The notes: generated from the letters alone by a model not told the origin. DNA of 64,000 nucleotides from Diphasiastrum complanatum (GCA_029204225.1 CM055093.1:7079315-7143314); one strand, 5' to 3'. Numbered from the stretch's first letter, positions 25,513-37,775 are shown. Translations and numbers: made by a program.

Positions 25513-28347
25513 GGAGTCAGAAGGCCAAAACAAACATGAAGAGGTCGTACCGTCGGGGACGGGGTCTACCGACAGCCTCCAGACCTCGCCATTCGGGGAC
25601 TCTACCCCCAAACCCCCCGCTGGGGGGCTATCACCCCCCGGACCCCCTATTTCTCAGGGAGCTCGGCCCCTCAAACCCCCAACACTTCCTGCTATGCAAT
25701 CTAGCCATCTCCTAACCATCATGGTCTCACAGTAGACCCCATACTAACAATCGCGCTCAGTCAGTTTATTTTTCTGTCAAGTCTCTAAAATTGGATCTAG
25801 TATTTTTGGCCGATTCATGCAGGATGACTACAAACGGATGCTCCAATCTGCTATGGCCAGGATAGACAGAAGCAAGTTGTCTCTAGATGAAGTGCAGATT
25901 CATTATGATGTTGCTGTCAAGGCAAGTGCATGGTCATGGTCGATGGATGTATACATTCATTTCGCGTGTTGTGTTTGTGTTTGTAAAAAATATACTAACA
26001 TTCTATGCAATCAGGCTGTAGAGACATCGATCAAGGACAAAGCGTATAAGTTGTCATATATCGATAATCCCGCAAATGGATCTGGTTTCTTTTAGATTCT
26101 ATACAATCTGGACTGGAATTCGAGGGGACTAGCTGGGATAGAAGACAAGTTACAAATGATTGCTTCCTCTACAATTGGACCTACAAAGTAAGCAAATCTC
26201 TGATTGATCATTAGTTGATTTGTTAATGGGTTGCTTTGTTTGCAAGTTTGTGTATCACATGATGGAATGACTACTTTACACATGATTGCTAAAAAAAGGA
26301 GATTTTGGCTACCTTGGTTGGTGACAAATAAATCAGAGAATCCCATGGCATGAGTTCAGACAATAAGGGATTCCTCAAATATATGGCCAAGGAAACATAT
26401 TGGTGGCATTTGACAGAGGCAGCCAAGAGCATATTGGCTCCATTGGCTGCAGGCCTTGAGCAACTACCAGAAGAAGATGCCTACTTTAGGAGGCAGCGTC
26501 AATTGCATTTCAAACATGCATTTAGCAACTTGGAAAAGGACATGAGAAATGCAAATCCTGTGGAAAAACAGCTAGGACTACCACATGCAGCGAGACGACT
26601 AGCATACAGGTACCAAAATTGCACCACTCATGTTTTTTCCTTTTCTACATCCATGCAGTGTCATTAAAGCATGGGGCTTTTCATGATAGGTGGCTTCTCT
26701 CGTTGAAAGATGAGCATATTATAGACAAGATCCCTTTGGAAGTTTTTGACTGGATGAGTTTTGAGAGCACCTCCTCCATGTATCCCTCTGAGTGGAAGGA
26801 GCTTGGCCTCACACGGTGGGGGCTTACCAGATTTGCCCCTGGTGGCTTGACTACCCTAGAGGGGTAGTTCCTACTTTTGAGGAGGACTTACATGTATCAT
26901 TCCAGTAGACTGTCCATGACCGCTCCATGTCTCATGATGCTCCTGCACAAGGCTCTGCATTAAGAAAAAAACCGGCAGCATTTGACATTCCACAGCCCTC
27001 AAGGTCAAGGTCAAGGAGGAGGCTACATTTGAAGGAGGTGGATCCACAGGAGGAGCAAGTCATGGGCACTGATCTACCACCACCCCATGCCCATGGTCAG
27101 GAGGATCCTTGCTACACTACAGGTGCGTTTCCTATGCTATGTATAAACTCATTTTTGAAATCTATTTGGCATAAGATTGTGTGCATAGATAGTACAATAA
27201 ATATTTGTAGTGATTGATCCCTTTTTTTTTTTTTATGTATCCAGAATTACCTAGTGGCCCCGGATCAGTATATGCAATTCTTGATGACGTGGTCACCATG
27301 GTTGACTTGAAGACTGAATCTTTACGAACAATAAGAAATTTTTTGAAAAGTCACTCAGTTCTGGTGCATGTATTCGAGGAAAACTGCGTAGGGCTGTGGC
27401 AAAGTTGGTATTTGCTGACTTTTCCACCTCACTCGGTGTAGCTTTCATCCAAGAGAAATACATCCATTTGGAATGTATTCTCGGAACCATTGTCCGTAGC
27501 ATGCGCTGTCATTGTTGATTTGTATGTTGCCGATGAGGGCTGGTTCGTGACACTTTCCATTACAGAGCATTTTTCTTCGATCTTTACAGCAGTGGCCGAG
27601 AAGGGTTTCGCCCTAAAACAATGCTTGAATGTTGTTGTTGAGAATGGGTACATTGGTCCAGCCCCATTCAAGAAGGTGTGCTCTCTTAAGCCTTTTGTTT
27701 ATTAGCCATTATTCAGATTTCATTGCTATATACATAGCTTACACTAATCCTTTTGTGTCATGCAGATATCATCACTTGTGTTGTCACTCTTTTACCGTAG
27801 TGGATATTCTCGACCCAAACTTCACAGTAAAAGAGCCAAAAAGGATTTCAAGGACGATATTCCTGATCCAGGAGCAAATTTTTTTATCGACACTCCCAAC
27901 ACATACAGTGTAATAGGCGACAATTTTTGTAGGGGTGGCACAGAGAGGTCCTCTGAATTGTGCAGGTACTTTGTTATCATTTTAGTAGTTCAAAAATGGT
28001 AGTATCACTTCAAAACATTGTACACTTTGCTATAGACAAAGAGTTTAACTTGATCATGTATTGTGCATGCATTGGAGATATATCATACATCTCGTCACGA
28101 ACGAGGATGATGGGATTATTGACTTGTTTGCCGATACTGGCAATATGGGAGTTCAGGCAATTCGGTCAAACAGGCATTGCGTGTGCCTGGAGACAGACAA
28201 GGAGATGTATGAGCATTTCCTCTCGAAGATTGAAGAGAATTGCAAGGCAAGTTGAAATTAAAACATTTAAGTTCAGGGCACTTCATGGGTTTTGTTGGCT
28301 ATTCTTAGGTAATTAATGTGCACATGTTTAACTTGCAGAGGGCATGA
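25513..28347 (+). pseudogene. spliced gene with a C-terminal N6/N4-type DNA methyltransferase-like domain
   Basis: My model has nine exons: 25513-25731, 25823-25921, 26015-26187, about 26350-26609, 26659-27122, 27245-27675, 27766-27965, 28078-28246, 28339-28347. Most introns are 90-122 bp. Two use GC donors (AAG|GCAAGT at 25922 and 28247). From 27245 to the TGA at 28345 all splice phases fit and the frame is broken only by TAG at 27439. The C-terminal part reads RGGTERSSELCRYII, then DLFADTG (28121-28141) and RHCVCLETDKE. This matches the segment before the AdoMet-binding FxGxG loop, and the loop itself, of amino-methyltransferases that have the catalytic motif upstream (PF01555 type). The loop Gly is Asp here, and no (D/N/S)PP(Y/W/F) motif is visible. 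More TAG stops at 26093 and 26865 and frameshifts in exons 4-5 make it a pseudogene. The N-terminal half is unrecognised. Confidence 0.6.
25591..25680. repeat. C-run/G-run stretch with hairpin or quadruplex potential
   Basis: Runs of five or six C (25605-25609, 25613-25618, and two more before 25660) surround a G6 run at 25622-25627. CCCCCC-GCT-GGGGGG can fold as a hairpin. It lies inside the Pro/Ser-rich first exon of the methyltransferase-like gene and is far more GC-rich than its surroundings. Confidence 0.7.
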
Positions 28348-29432
28348 CAGAGAATACACAAAGATTTGGAGACCAGCATCATTTATTTGTGCTTTAAACT
28401 TTTCTTACACAATAGAAAATATATTTGTTGCTAGACCTCTGACTGATATAAAAGGTTTTCACTAGTAATTGTTAATGGTCAAGGATTCTACTAGGAAGAA
28501 GCATAGAACTTTAAAGGCAACCGTTTGACCTTACTTTTCATAGGATATTCTATGTTGTTGATGTTATTTAAGGAGGCACATAAAACTTCTATTGTTTGGA
28601 AGTATATTTGTCTATAACATGTTACCCTACTATCATTGTTTAGAAATGTACTTTTCTCTAACATGTTTTTTTATGCACCCCACTCACTTACTCACCCATT
28701 CACCAGTTAGCCTCACTCACCAATTTTCCAAAATAATTTCTCTTGCACATGACCAATAGTTTGTGCTTTTATTATAGCTCTAAATTCTAGGTTTCTGTTT
28801 GGTTCAATCATTCTCGTCATTTGGGATATCATCAGATATCTTGTGTTAGCTGCCAAGGTGTGAAGAAAGGCTCCTAGTTAAAGCACCCTTTTAATGTTGT
28901 ATAGTCCGACATCATTGCACTTGTTGTGCATAAGACTGATCTTGTAGTAACAAATTGGAAAATGATAAAAATGGGAGTATTATGTGAACAAACCTAGCTA
29001 GAATTTTTCACTAGCTTCTCGTATGCACTTGATTGTACCAATAGTAATTTGGCCAAACATAATGCTGAATTGACTCCAACAGGCCAGAATTCATGTCCTT
29101 TTGTCTTGTCAAAATTGAATATTATGTCAACCCCAACCCTTAACGATTGTCTTCAATTCCCCCTTATTTGTGCTGGAATTTTCAATGACACAAAAAATTT
29201 ACTTTGTAGTTGAGAAAGATGATGACTATGCCAAAAGACTCAAGCATTGTAATTGAAAAGGGTTTGGATAAACTATGACGTTTAGAATACGTGGTACATT
29301 TTAATGGCTATGGATCAACACAAGCACTATCAAGTCCCATTAGACAAAACTATTTCAAGTGTTGTAAGAGATCTTGAGGCTTGCAACTATAGAAGATTTA
29401 GGAGATGGGTGGCCTATTATGTAGCAACCCAT
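28348..29432. other. AT-rich stretch, nothing recognised
   Basis: Downstream of the methyltransferase-like gene. A short repeated phrase (attgttt-gaa-tata-ttt-tct-taacatgtt) occurs near 28588 and 28636. No gene-like frame. Confidence 0.45.
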
Positions 29433-29563
29433 ATCCACTTCTAATGGGTTCGGTATGATAAATACCAGATTTTCTTTCTTGAGGATAATATGTCATTCAT
29501 CCACTTCTAATGGGTTCGGTATGATAAATACTAGATTTTCTTCCTTGAGGATAACATGTCATT
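29433..29563. repeat. tandem duplication, 66-bp period
   Basis: Two adjacent copies beginning 'atccacttctaatgggttcg' at 29433 and 29499, differing at only a few positions. A recent local duplication next to the copia fragment. Confidence 0.9.
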
Positions 29564-29589
29564 TCTCTATTTCAAAGGATAAGAGAAAA

Positions 29590-31572
29590 CCATCTTGAGT
29601 ATTGAATATACATTTGGATTTAAGTAGAGTAAAATCACTTTTCATGGTATCATTATTTATAGTATTAACTCTGAACAATCACAGGTGCATTTATTTTTTG
29701 AATACATTAAAAAATTCAAAAGTCTCTAGGAAGCATTTGTTTCAAGTCATAAATGATACGATATGTGCATGTTTCATTCTCAATCCACTCTATTACTTGT
29801 AGTAAGTGCATCAAAAGACCACTTTTCAATGCTGATATTTCATTTGCCATAGCTTACAGATACTCGTTCAACGGTCAACAAAAGCACATTACGAGCTACC
29901 CACCACATACAAGTTAAGGTGAATAAATTTGAGAAAAAAATATAAAAAGAATCTTTACAAAGGGTATTTTTTGGATTTAGAACTCCTCTAATGACTAAAT
30001 TACTACCACGCATATAAGAAAGTGATCCTATATTCACGTGTCCAAATCGATTATGCCACAGAATAGCATTATTGTTTACATTTTCATGAGAGATACTAGC
30101 TAATGCAACTGAATTAGAAAGTACATAAAGATTTCCGACTCTAGTGCATGTAGTCAGAGTAGTATCTTCCTCGGATATTGTACACTGTTTAGATGAGAAA
30201 GTAACGGTGTAGCCCTCATCAGTTATCTTAGAGACTGATAATAGATTCTTTGATAGCTGAGGAACGTGAAAGATGTTGGGAACACAAATAGATAGATCCG
30301 TGTAAGCTGCATACTAGGTAAACCATTCATTGTGAGAGGTCATGTGTTGGGTAGCGCCACTGTCCACCATACCTCGATGTTGTGTTTGGTGCCTCTTGAT
30401 GATATGGATAAGAAGTATGATAAGGACTTCTCTTTTGTTGAACAATCCGGGGGTTAAACAGGTAAAATGCCGTATCATGCGATGTTGCATTGCACAGATG
30501 ACAAAATCTGTGTCAGTCTCAGATTTTGCTTTAGGATTGGACACTCGTTCGCTATATGGTTTTGCATGCACACTAAACACCATACATTCTCCCATCATGC
30601 ATACTATAGCTGGTTTGATTGGTTGATGTGGTGTTGCTGCTATAGCTCCTAGTAGGGCTTTCAGTTTCTGATCAAACTACACCGTAAGTTGCTCCATCTA
30701 CTGTTTGTGTAATTTTGTCATTTGATCCAACAGCAGTTCTGTGGATAGAGTGGATGTGTTTGATAATGGCGATGATATCGAGGGAGTAGGAGTGTGGGTC
30801 CCCTCATCCTCTTCCCTGATGGCATCTTCCATAGCTTCTATCTACAACCATAGGATTAATGGAAAGTGGCCCTTGTTGACTGCTTGCTGGATAAATTTTT
30901 GATAAAGCACCTCCTTAAAGCTACTGCAGAGTAGCGTACTGCTCCCGTTGTTTCAGCTCTCTTCTGATGTTTTGTGGTAGTCTGGCTAGGAACCACATGA
31001 TCACCGCATGATCGGGAGTTAAGGCTGCACTGCACTCGGATCATAGCTATTTGACCTGTTCAATATAGTCCCTGACCCTTTCTCATTTTTCCATCTTGAC
31101 TTTACTCAGCAGGAGAAACGGGTCTTCAAGGAACTTCGTTGGTTTAAAACGCATAATGAGAGCCGCTTTAACCGCTTCCCAGGTAGATTTTTCTTCCTCT
31201 GATAGGTTGAAAAACCAATCCTGAGCCACTGGCAATAAGGACATGGCAAACGACATCAGCTTTTCCGTAGGTGTCCGTTCGCAGTAGATTTCACAAGCTT
31301 GCTCATAGATCTGGAGGAATTGGATGGGATATGATGATCCGTCGTACTTTGGTATTTCCATCTATGGTGCTCTCTGGACTGCCTGCAAGGGAGTGACAGG
31401 TACGGGTTGGCCCATTGGTTCCATTGGCACTAATTCTGGTTCTGTCTCTTGTTGCGCAGCTGCTAATCTGGGAAGGTGTGGTGCTTGATTTGCAATCCTT
31501 CTTGCTACTGATCATCCAGATCTCAGATTCATCCGATGGTGGGTTCCAAGTAGTTTGATCTTTCTTGTACAA
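29590..31572 (-). mobile_element. Ty1/copia fragment: gag, protease, part of integrase
   Basis: Minus-strand order from 31572: a Ser/Pro-rich start; a gag domain (31361-31083, with WFFNLSEEEKSTWEAVK and a following IMRFKP); a damaged CCHC knuckle (CHLCNATSHDTAF, last Cys read as Tyr) near 30500; protease MVDSGATQHMTS near 30340; integrase entry ILWHNRFGHVNIGS near 30050; and integrase core remnants to about 29590. There is no reverse transcriptase, LTR or primer site. It has many frame breaks. The family is distinct from A, C and E. Element E inserted about 180 bp upstream of its gag. Confidence 0.8.
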
Positions 31573-31752
31573 TGGGATGCAGTCTGGATCTTAAGGATTT
31601 GATCAATCTGATCGGCCGGAATCGAAATTTAGGCCCTTTACGATGGTTTTTCTTGAATAACTTTTTACTCCTATCACTGATTGACCTGAGATTTTGATAG
31701 TAGCTGGATCTAATGCAGATCTTTCCACTGATCTAGTCTGCAAGAGTTATCT

Positions 31753-32585
31753 TGTGAAAAGTGCAAAAATAAACTTGGTAGAGGCCAAAAATCTTGTATA
31801 TAGATAAACACACATGTGTGGAGCCTGTTCCCACTTGTGAAAATAGTGTACTTGTCATGTACCATAATCATATAGGTTGTACATATGATTTAATTCAAGT
31901 TCTAGTGGCTAAAAAGACCAAAAACTAGTTTTCTAGACATATGACACATGGCAGCAATCTATTGCTTGCATGAGCCACATCCTTTGGTTAGGTGTCACAT
32001 CCCATGTGTAGAGGACAGCTCACATGTGTGGAATAAGTTGAAGTAGACAAAATTTGACTTCTAGAAGATTTTCAAGTAGATCTCCATATAGAAGGAAAAT
32101 GAACCAAAAGTGCTCAAAATAGAAGGTTTTGTCCAAGTGTTAGTTTTGCATGATGAATCATCATATGACAAAGAACCTTCACACATGTGGGATCAAAGGG
32201 ATGATCAGTATCACGAGCTCCCACTTATTGTATATATAGAGCCACATTTGGCCATAATCAGTGTGAGACACCAATCTTGGTTTTGGAAGCAATTTTGAGT
32301 GATTTTCTCCATTTGTCTCCATTTGTTTTGATTGTTTTGAGGTTCTATCAATGTGTACTTGATTTTCAGGTTGGAGTCCGTACTCAGACAGTGCTTCACA
32401 CGTGTGAAACCATAAAGTACACTTACCTTCAATTAATGATTGTTCTTGTTAGGATTTTGTGTCTAGAATTGATCTAGATTGATCTTAATCTGAAGTAGAT
32501 TGATAGATTATGTAATCTGACAACCAATCCCTCTTGAGGATCAGATTAGGATCCACTCTTGGTCCTTTTTGTTCTTTTTTGCACA
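31753..32585 (+). repeat. 5' LTR of element E
   Basis: 833 bp, TGTGAAAA to TTTGCACA. TATA box TATATATA at 32231-32238; palindrome TTCACACGTGTGAA at 32395-32408, about 160 bp further on. Near-palindromes cacacatgtgtgg (31810) and ttcacacatgtggg (32178) also occur. Confidence 0.93.
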
Positions 32586-32598
32586 TGGTATCAGAGCC
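32586..32598 (+). other. primer binding site of element E
   Basis: TGGTATCAGAGCC, a perfect initiator-methionine-tRNA primer site directly after the LTR. Confidence 0.95.
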
Positions 32599-33947
32599 TA
32601 GTACAAGAGGTTTTGTTGAAATTGATAGGGTTAATCCAAATCAAAACCAAAATTAGCAGTTTTTTGGAAACTAGTCAAATTTTGTGTAGCGAGTTGGATT
32701 TGATAGCTATCCTCAAAATTTTTGGTCCAGATCTTGTTGTGGGCTGTAGGAACCCTTTTCACACGTGTGAGTCTGTACAGCTCCGGTTTTGAATGAGAAA
32801 TTTCAAAAATTTGTAGAATTCGACTCACATACCCAATTTGAGTGATTTTTGGTGCAAAATCAAGCATTTTCTATAGTAAATCTAATCCTTTGATTAGTTC
32901 TTGGATTAGATCAGCCAAAAAATTAAAATTGAAGGTTCAAATAGGTGCATTAATTGATCTTCTCTGATTTTTTGAGTGTATGTTGAAGTTGAAGAGAGAA
33001 ATTGCTAAAAATCATAGATTAAGGAGTGATATGCAAGGTGAGAGGTTTGTTTGAGTGATTGTAAGGTTTGAAAAGAGTCATTAAGGTGTCTATGGCAAAT
33101 GTGTAGAGAGAGATCCAATTTTCTAAGAGTTCCTTCCTTTGTAGAGGGCAAGATTTAGAAGCTCATTATGTGTTGTTATTGGTGGAGAGTTTGTCTCTTC
33201 CTAGGTGATCAAATCTTTCTAAGTGGCATTAGCTCTTTGAAGCACAATATCTTATTGAGAAAAATCACCACTTTTGATTTTGAATTTCATTCCAAGTCTT
33301 AAGAGGTAGAGTAATTGGTGGAATCCAATAGGGGTGATTGAATCAATTTATTGAGCAAAAATTGACATAATATGTATGAAACTCAAATTAGTTCTATTCA
33401 ACTTTCTTTGTGAGAGTGTGAGGGTCAATTTGAGATCCCATTGGATGTCTAGAATGAGGAGGAGTCCATATTTGAGTATTCATGCATGGTTGAGATCTTT
33501 GTGAATCTCTAGTTGTCTAATTTTTAAGCTTTGTGAAAAATTGGTGGTATAGTTTGTTGTCAAATCAAATCAAATTCATTCTAAATCTCAAGTGTGAGAT
33601 TATTTGGGTCAAGAGTGAGTCCAAAAGAAGTGATTAAGTTTGATTTTCATGTATTTGAAACAAAACCCATCTTTTGTTCAAGAATCTCAAGTGTTGAGAG
33701 AACTAGTCAAGTGAAAAGGAAAATCTAGGTGTCAAATCTTTTTCATATCCATTTCAACTTTCAAAAGAAAGAGTCGTTGGTATTTGATGAGTCCAATAGG
33801 AGATTGGTTCTGATTTCTTTAGTGATTTGATTCAAAGATTGTGTGCTTTTGTCTTAGTGATTAAAGCAAAGTTTCCAAGTGACTAGTCATTACTGTGAAG
33901 ATTGATTCTTAGGTTTGTGAGCTAGATCTTTTGTAGATCCTTCTAGA

Positions 33948-35764
33948 TTGTTGAAGATGTTCAAATCTAGTCTCTTGAAAGTCACAAACTACATTTGTAG
34001 AATCATATCACAGGTTCTTATTCACATGGCATCAATAGGTGGCATCCTATTGAAGGAAAGAAAGGATCCTGTGTGCAACCTTTGTGGCAAGGGAGGATAT
34101 TTTTTCTCAAGATGCTACAAAAAGAAGACCTGTCCATCCAAGGAGAACCAAAGCAAGGGGGCCGAGGTGAAGGATGGAGCTTCAACTTCAAAATGAAAAT
34201 ACAAGAAGGACAAGTCCAAGGAAAGGTGTTTCCTTTGTGGAAAGGTGAATGAAGCTTGGAGTCTCACAAGGACTTGCAAGATTTGTCTTCAAGAGTCCAT
34301 CACAACACATGTCAAATCTTTTGAATTTTTTCATTTGGAAGTGCATTGTTGGGTTCAAGATGCAAAGATAGATTTCACTTTCATGAAAGTAACTTGGATT
34401 TATTTTATGTCCTTGGAAAGTATTTTTCTTGTAACTTTGTACAAGTTCAAACTTATTGTTATTATCCAAGAGAAATCAATCAAGAATAAGGAGCAATCAC
34501 AAAATGAAAATAGTTTCATTTATGCTCTCATGTCAACTTATGAAGAACCATTTTGCTTTGAAGAGATTTTTGTATCTCAAAGTGGATTAAGGCAATACTA
34601 GTTGAGTGTGATGCCTTAAAAGATAGCAAAATATGTTTTCCTTGTAAGCTTACATTAGTTATGAAGTCAAGGAAATGGAAATATCTTCATAATGTAGGAT
34701 CTTTTGGTTTCAATAAGATCATGAATGATGTATTCATTCATAAAGATGAAAATTGTAAGTTTTCAATCTTAAAGACAAGTTGTAAACTTCTTATGAGAAT
34801 AAGTGAAGCATCCAAAGTGGACACTTATATCCATAAGCAAGTAGTTAGCCTCATTGAGATGGAAATGCCTTTGGATTTCAATATTAGAAAAATCATGCCA
34901 AGTTGTGGTGATTTTTGGACTTATGTTTCTAGCATAAGTAATTTTAATAATCATAGGAAGTGCATATTGTGTGGTCATACTTGTTGTGATCATTATGAGA
35001 CATGGAGGTCTCGGATTTCCATCAAGAAGGAGCACCATGATGAGGATCTTAAAGAATCATCTCAAGGTTCAAGTGTGCCAAGGATTGAGGAGGAGAGACC
35101 TTCTCAAGTTTTGATTCCAAAAAGAAACTCAAGAAATATGGTTGATTCCATGTGGCTCACATTTCAAGGGAAAGAGGAGCATATCTCATGTGGTATACAT
35201 CTCATACTTACTTCTCTTATGTCATTTGATAAATGAATTTGCTTTAGTGAGATCATTGCATCTCAAAATTGGAGTAAAGCCATACTAGTTGAGCATGAAG
35301 TCTCTCTTGAGAACATAGATGATGTTCTTAAAAGGTTGAAATTGATTTTAAATCAATTAGAAATCAAATGGTTATTTCATCAAATGTATGCTCTTGAGTC
35401 ATGTAAGAGCAAAAGTGATTTGTTCACTCATAGTTTGAAAATTTGTATTGAGGCAGATTGTAAACTCTTTATGAGAGTAAGTGAATCATCTTCTAAAGAC
35501 ACTTATCTCCATAATGAAGTATTTAGCCACATTGGATTTGAGATTAGCATGGTAAACAAGCATGAAGATATGATGCAAACACTTTGTTATTATAGCATAC
35601 ATAGTCTTGCCAATTTGGATAAGTCTAATTCTCTAGATCATGGTAACATGATGTTAGATCTTTGTGATCCTAATAAGTCAAGAAAAGTTCTTTATTTTCT
35701 CATGGAGGAGCATGCACATGAAGAAGGAGCAAGCCTCAAAGTCAAGCATCTACATGAAATTTGA
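33948..35764 (+). pseudogene. coding remnants of element E: zinc knuckle and two decayed RT-start segments
   Basis: The first frame (33948-34196) holds CNLCGKGGYFFSRC, a CCHC knuckle with His replaced by Tyr. The frames at 34661-35236 and 35336-35764 contain two diverged copies of one segment: CKLLMRISEASKVDTYIHKQ and CKLFMRVSESSSKDTYLHNE. Each follows wording like the junction before copia reverse transcriptase (EEPFCFEE; IPKRNSRN and LTFQGK resemble the Pro-Arg-Arg-Ser and Leu-Thr-Tyr region of A). No integrase, YVDD or RNase H is present. I read this as a heavily diverged, internally duplicated gag-pol remnant; whether it makes protein is unknown. Confidence 0.55.
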
Positions 35765-35997
35765 AAGGAATCAATTTCAAAGATGCTAGGATGGTGCAAA
35801 GCTCTCAAGTTCATCAAAGATGTCAACATCAAAGAAGCACTATCATGGATATGGCGATTTCAGATCAACATCAAGATCATTGGTTGATCTTCACACCTTT
35901 TGAACCAGCAAAGACCAATTCAGCCCATGGATTCAAGTTCAAGAACATCATGTTTTCCATCAAGCTAAATTTACCAAGCTAGATTTTTGAGGAGGAG

Positions 35998-36466
35998 TGT
36001 GAAAAAATGCAAAAATAAGCTTGGTAAAGGCCAAAAATCTTGTATATAGATAAACACACATGTGTGGAGCCTGTTCCCACGTGTGAAAATAGTCTACTTG
36101 TCATGTACCATGATCATATAGGTTGTACATATGATTTAATTCAAGTTCTAGTGGCTAAAAAGGCCAAAAACTAGTTTTCTAGACATATGACACATGGCAT
36201 CAATCTATTGCTTGCATGAGCCACATTCTTTGGTTAGGTGTCACATACCATGTGTAGAGGACAGCTCACATGTGTGGAATAAGCTGAAGTAGACGAATTT
36301 TGACTTCTAGAAGATTTTCAAGTAGATCTCCATATAGAAGGAAAATGAACCAAAAGTGCTCAAAATAGAAGGTTTTGTCCAAGTGTTAGTTTTGCATGAT
36401 GAATCATCATATGACAAAGAACCTTCACACATGTGGGATCAAAAGGATGATCAGTACCATGAGCTC
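35998..36466 (+). repeat. 3' LTR of element E, left part
   Basis: Begins TGTGAAAA directly after polypurine tract gaggaggag and matches the 5' LTR up to 'gagctc', where F interrupts it. The rest is at 42538-42896. Confidence 0.93.
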
Positions 36467-36804
36467 TGTTAAAAATTCACAATTCTAGCTTGACTAGTTT
36501 TGGTCATATGACTTGTAAATAGTTAGATGGTCATGATGTGGCTTGTCACACGTGCCAAATAGCATAGGATTCCATTCATAAGGATGTTCTCAAGTAGACC
36601 TAAGTGTTAGAACCTTTGGAATGAGTCCAAATTATGCTTAGATACAAGGGGAAAAAAATAGGAGCTATTTTTGGTAATTTTTGCATTGTTGAGGGATCTC
36701 CAAGATTTCAACCCTAACTTGGTAGGGATGAAAGATCCACCAAAATTAGCATTAGGGATAGGTTTAGGGCTACTCATACCTGCCCAAAACCGTAATGGAT
36801 CATG

Positions 36805-36812
36805 TATATATA
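36805..36812 (+). promoter_or_regulatory. TATA box in 5' LTR of F
   Basis: TATATATA in the context catgTATATATAggtg, about 160 bp upstream of the palindrome at 36962. It is the likely core promoter for the genomic transcript of F; the same box is present in the A and B 3' LTRs and mutated in the B 5' LTR. Confidence 0.65.
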
Positions 36813-36961
36813 GGTGATGATATCTCACCAAAATCAATCAAGCAATTTCATGTTTTTTCTCTCATAATGGTGCAATTGCTCTCTATGTTCATAATTGTTT
36901 GAGTACTTGTGATTACTAATGATTATAGGATTGCAGTACTCAGACTGTGGGAGGCCGTACT

Positions 36962-36975
36962 TTCACACGTGTGAA
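36962..36975. promoter_or_regulatory. LTR palindrome TTCACACGTGTGAA (G-box core)
   Basis: A perfect 14-bp palindrome with CACGTG core, a known plant bHLH/bZIP binding core. Also at 4351, 5068, 9923, 32395, 42368 and 48248, and as CACACGTGTG at 14323, 19653, 51505 and 56985. The regulatory role is inferred from its recurrence across LTR families. Confidence 0.5.
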
Positions 36976-37119
36976 GCCTTCTTCAAGGATTTGGACCAGA
37001 GTGAGATTCAAGCATAGATTTTTGATGGTTCAACTTGTGCTAATCTTATGAAATCATAATCTATTGTTTCCCTCATCATTTCAAGTGTTTTAGGATCCTT
37101 ATTTGCTGTAATTTTTACA

Positions 37120-37132
37120 TGGTATCAGAGCC
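37120..37132 (+). other. primer binding site of element F
   Basis: TGGTATCAGAGCC directly after the 5' LTR, an intact initiator-methionine-tRNA primer site. Confidence 0.95.
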
Positions 37133-37775
37133 TAAAGGCTGAAATGAGCTAAATCCTTGGTTTTCATTCAATTTGATCACAATTTTTGATCTAAATCTTG
37201 TGTAGATTGGATCTTAGCATCTAGTATTGATTCTAGAACTCAAAGTGAGTCAAATACATTGGAGATTGGTGTTGTGTGACTTCATTTGCAGGTGTTTAGG
37301 TGTCTAAAACCAGAGGCAAAGTTGAATTCAATTCACATTACCAAGATAGCAAGTTTTGCTTGCTCCAAGCATTGATTTCTAAGCAAGTTTTGGAGGTGAT
37401 TTCATAGAGGAGGCTTTCTAGCATTCAAGGAGAGGGAAGATCAGAGTTTTGGGGACTCTTCAAGGCTGTTCTAAGGTGTAGTAGACACCTCCTAAAGTGA
37501 TTTAGGTTCAGTCCAACCATTGCTTGACTTATGCACCAAATTAGATCAATTTTTCATCAATTTTGATCATTTTTTGCTTGTGATTGGATAGTAGATTGTG
37601 TTGCATCCTCATTAAGTTCCATTTAGATCTTTTACAAGTGATTTTGGAAGTATATTAGGTTGTTGAATTCACTCTTGATCAGATCATTTGGAAGCTTTAA
37701 TGTTCTTTATAGAAAGAGGGACAATTCTACTAGTATTGTCTACTTCAATCAAGCAAGTGCATTGTTTCTAGTATT

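Larger units (their letters stand above)
36467..37119 (+). repeat. 5' LTR of element F
   Basis: 653 bp, TGTTAAAA to TTTTTACA. It lacks an 18-bp piece just before 'cagtactcag' (near 36935) and about 11 bp later, compared with the 682-bp 3' LTR; otherwise the two are almost identical. Confidence 0.93.

Noticed and set aside
25513-28347. Stop-codon recoding, since all three in-frame stops of the methyltransferase relic are TAG
   Set aside because: Frameshifts are present as well, and the TGA and TAA stops in neighbouring relics argue for ordinary decay; CAG to TAG deamination is simpler.
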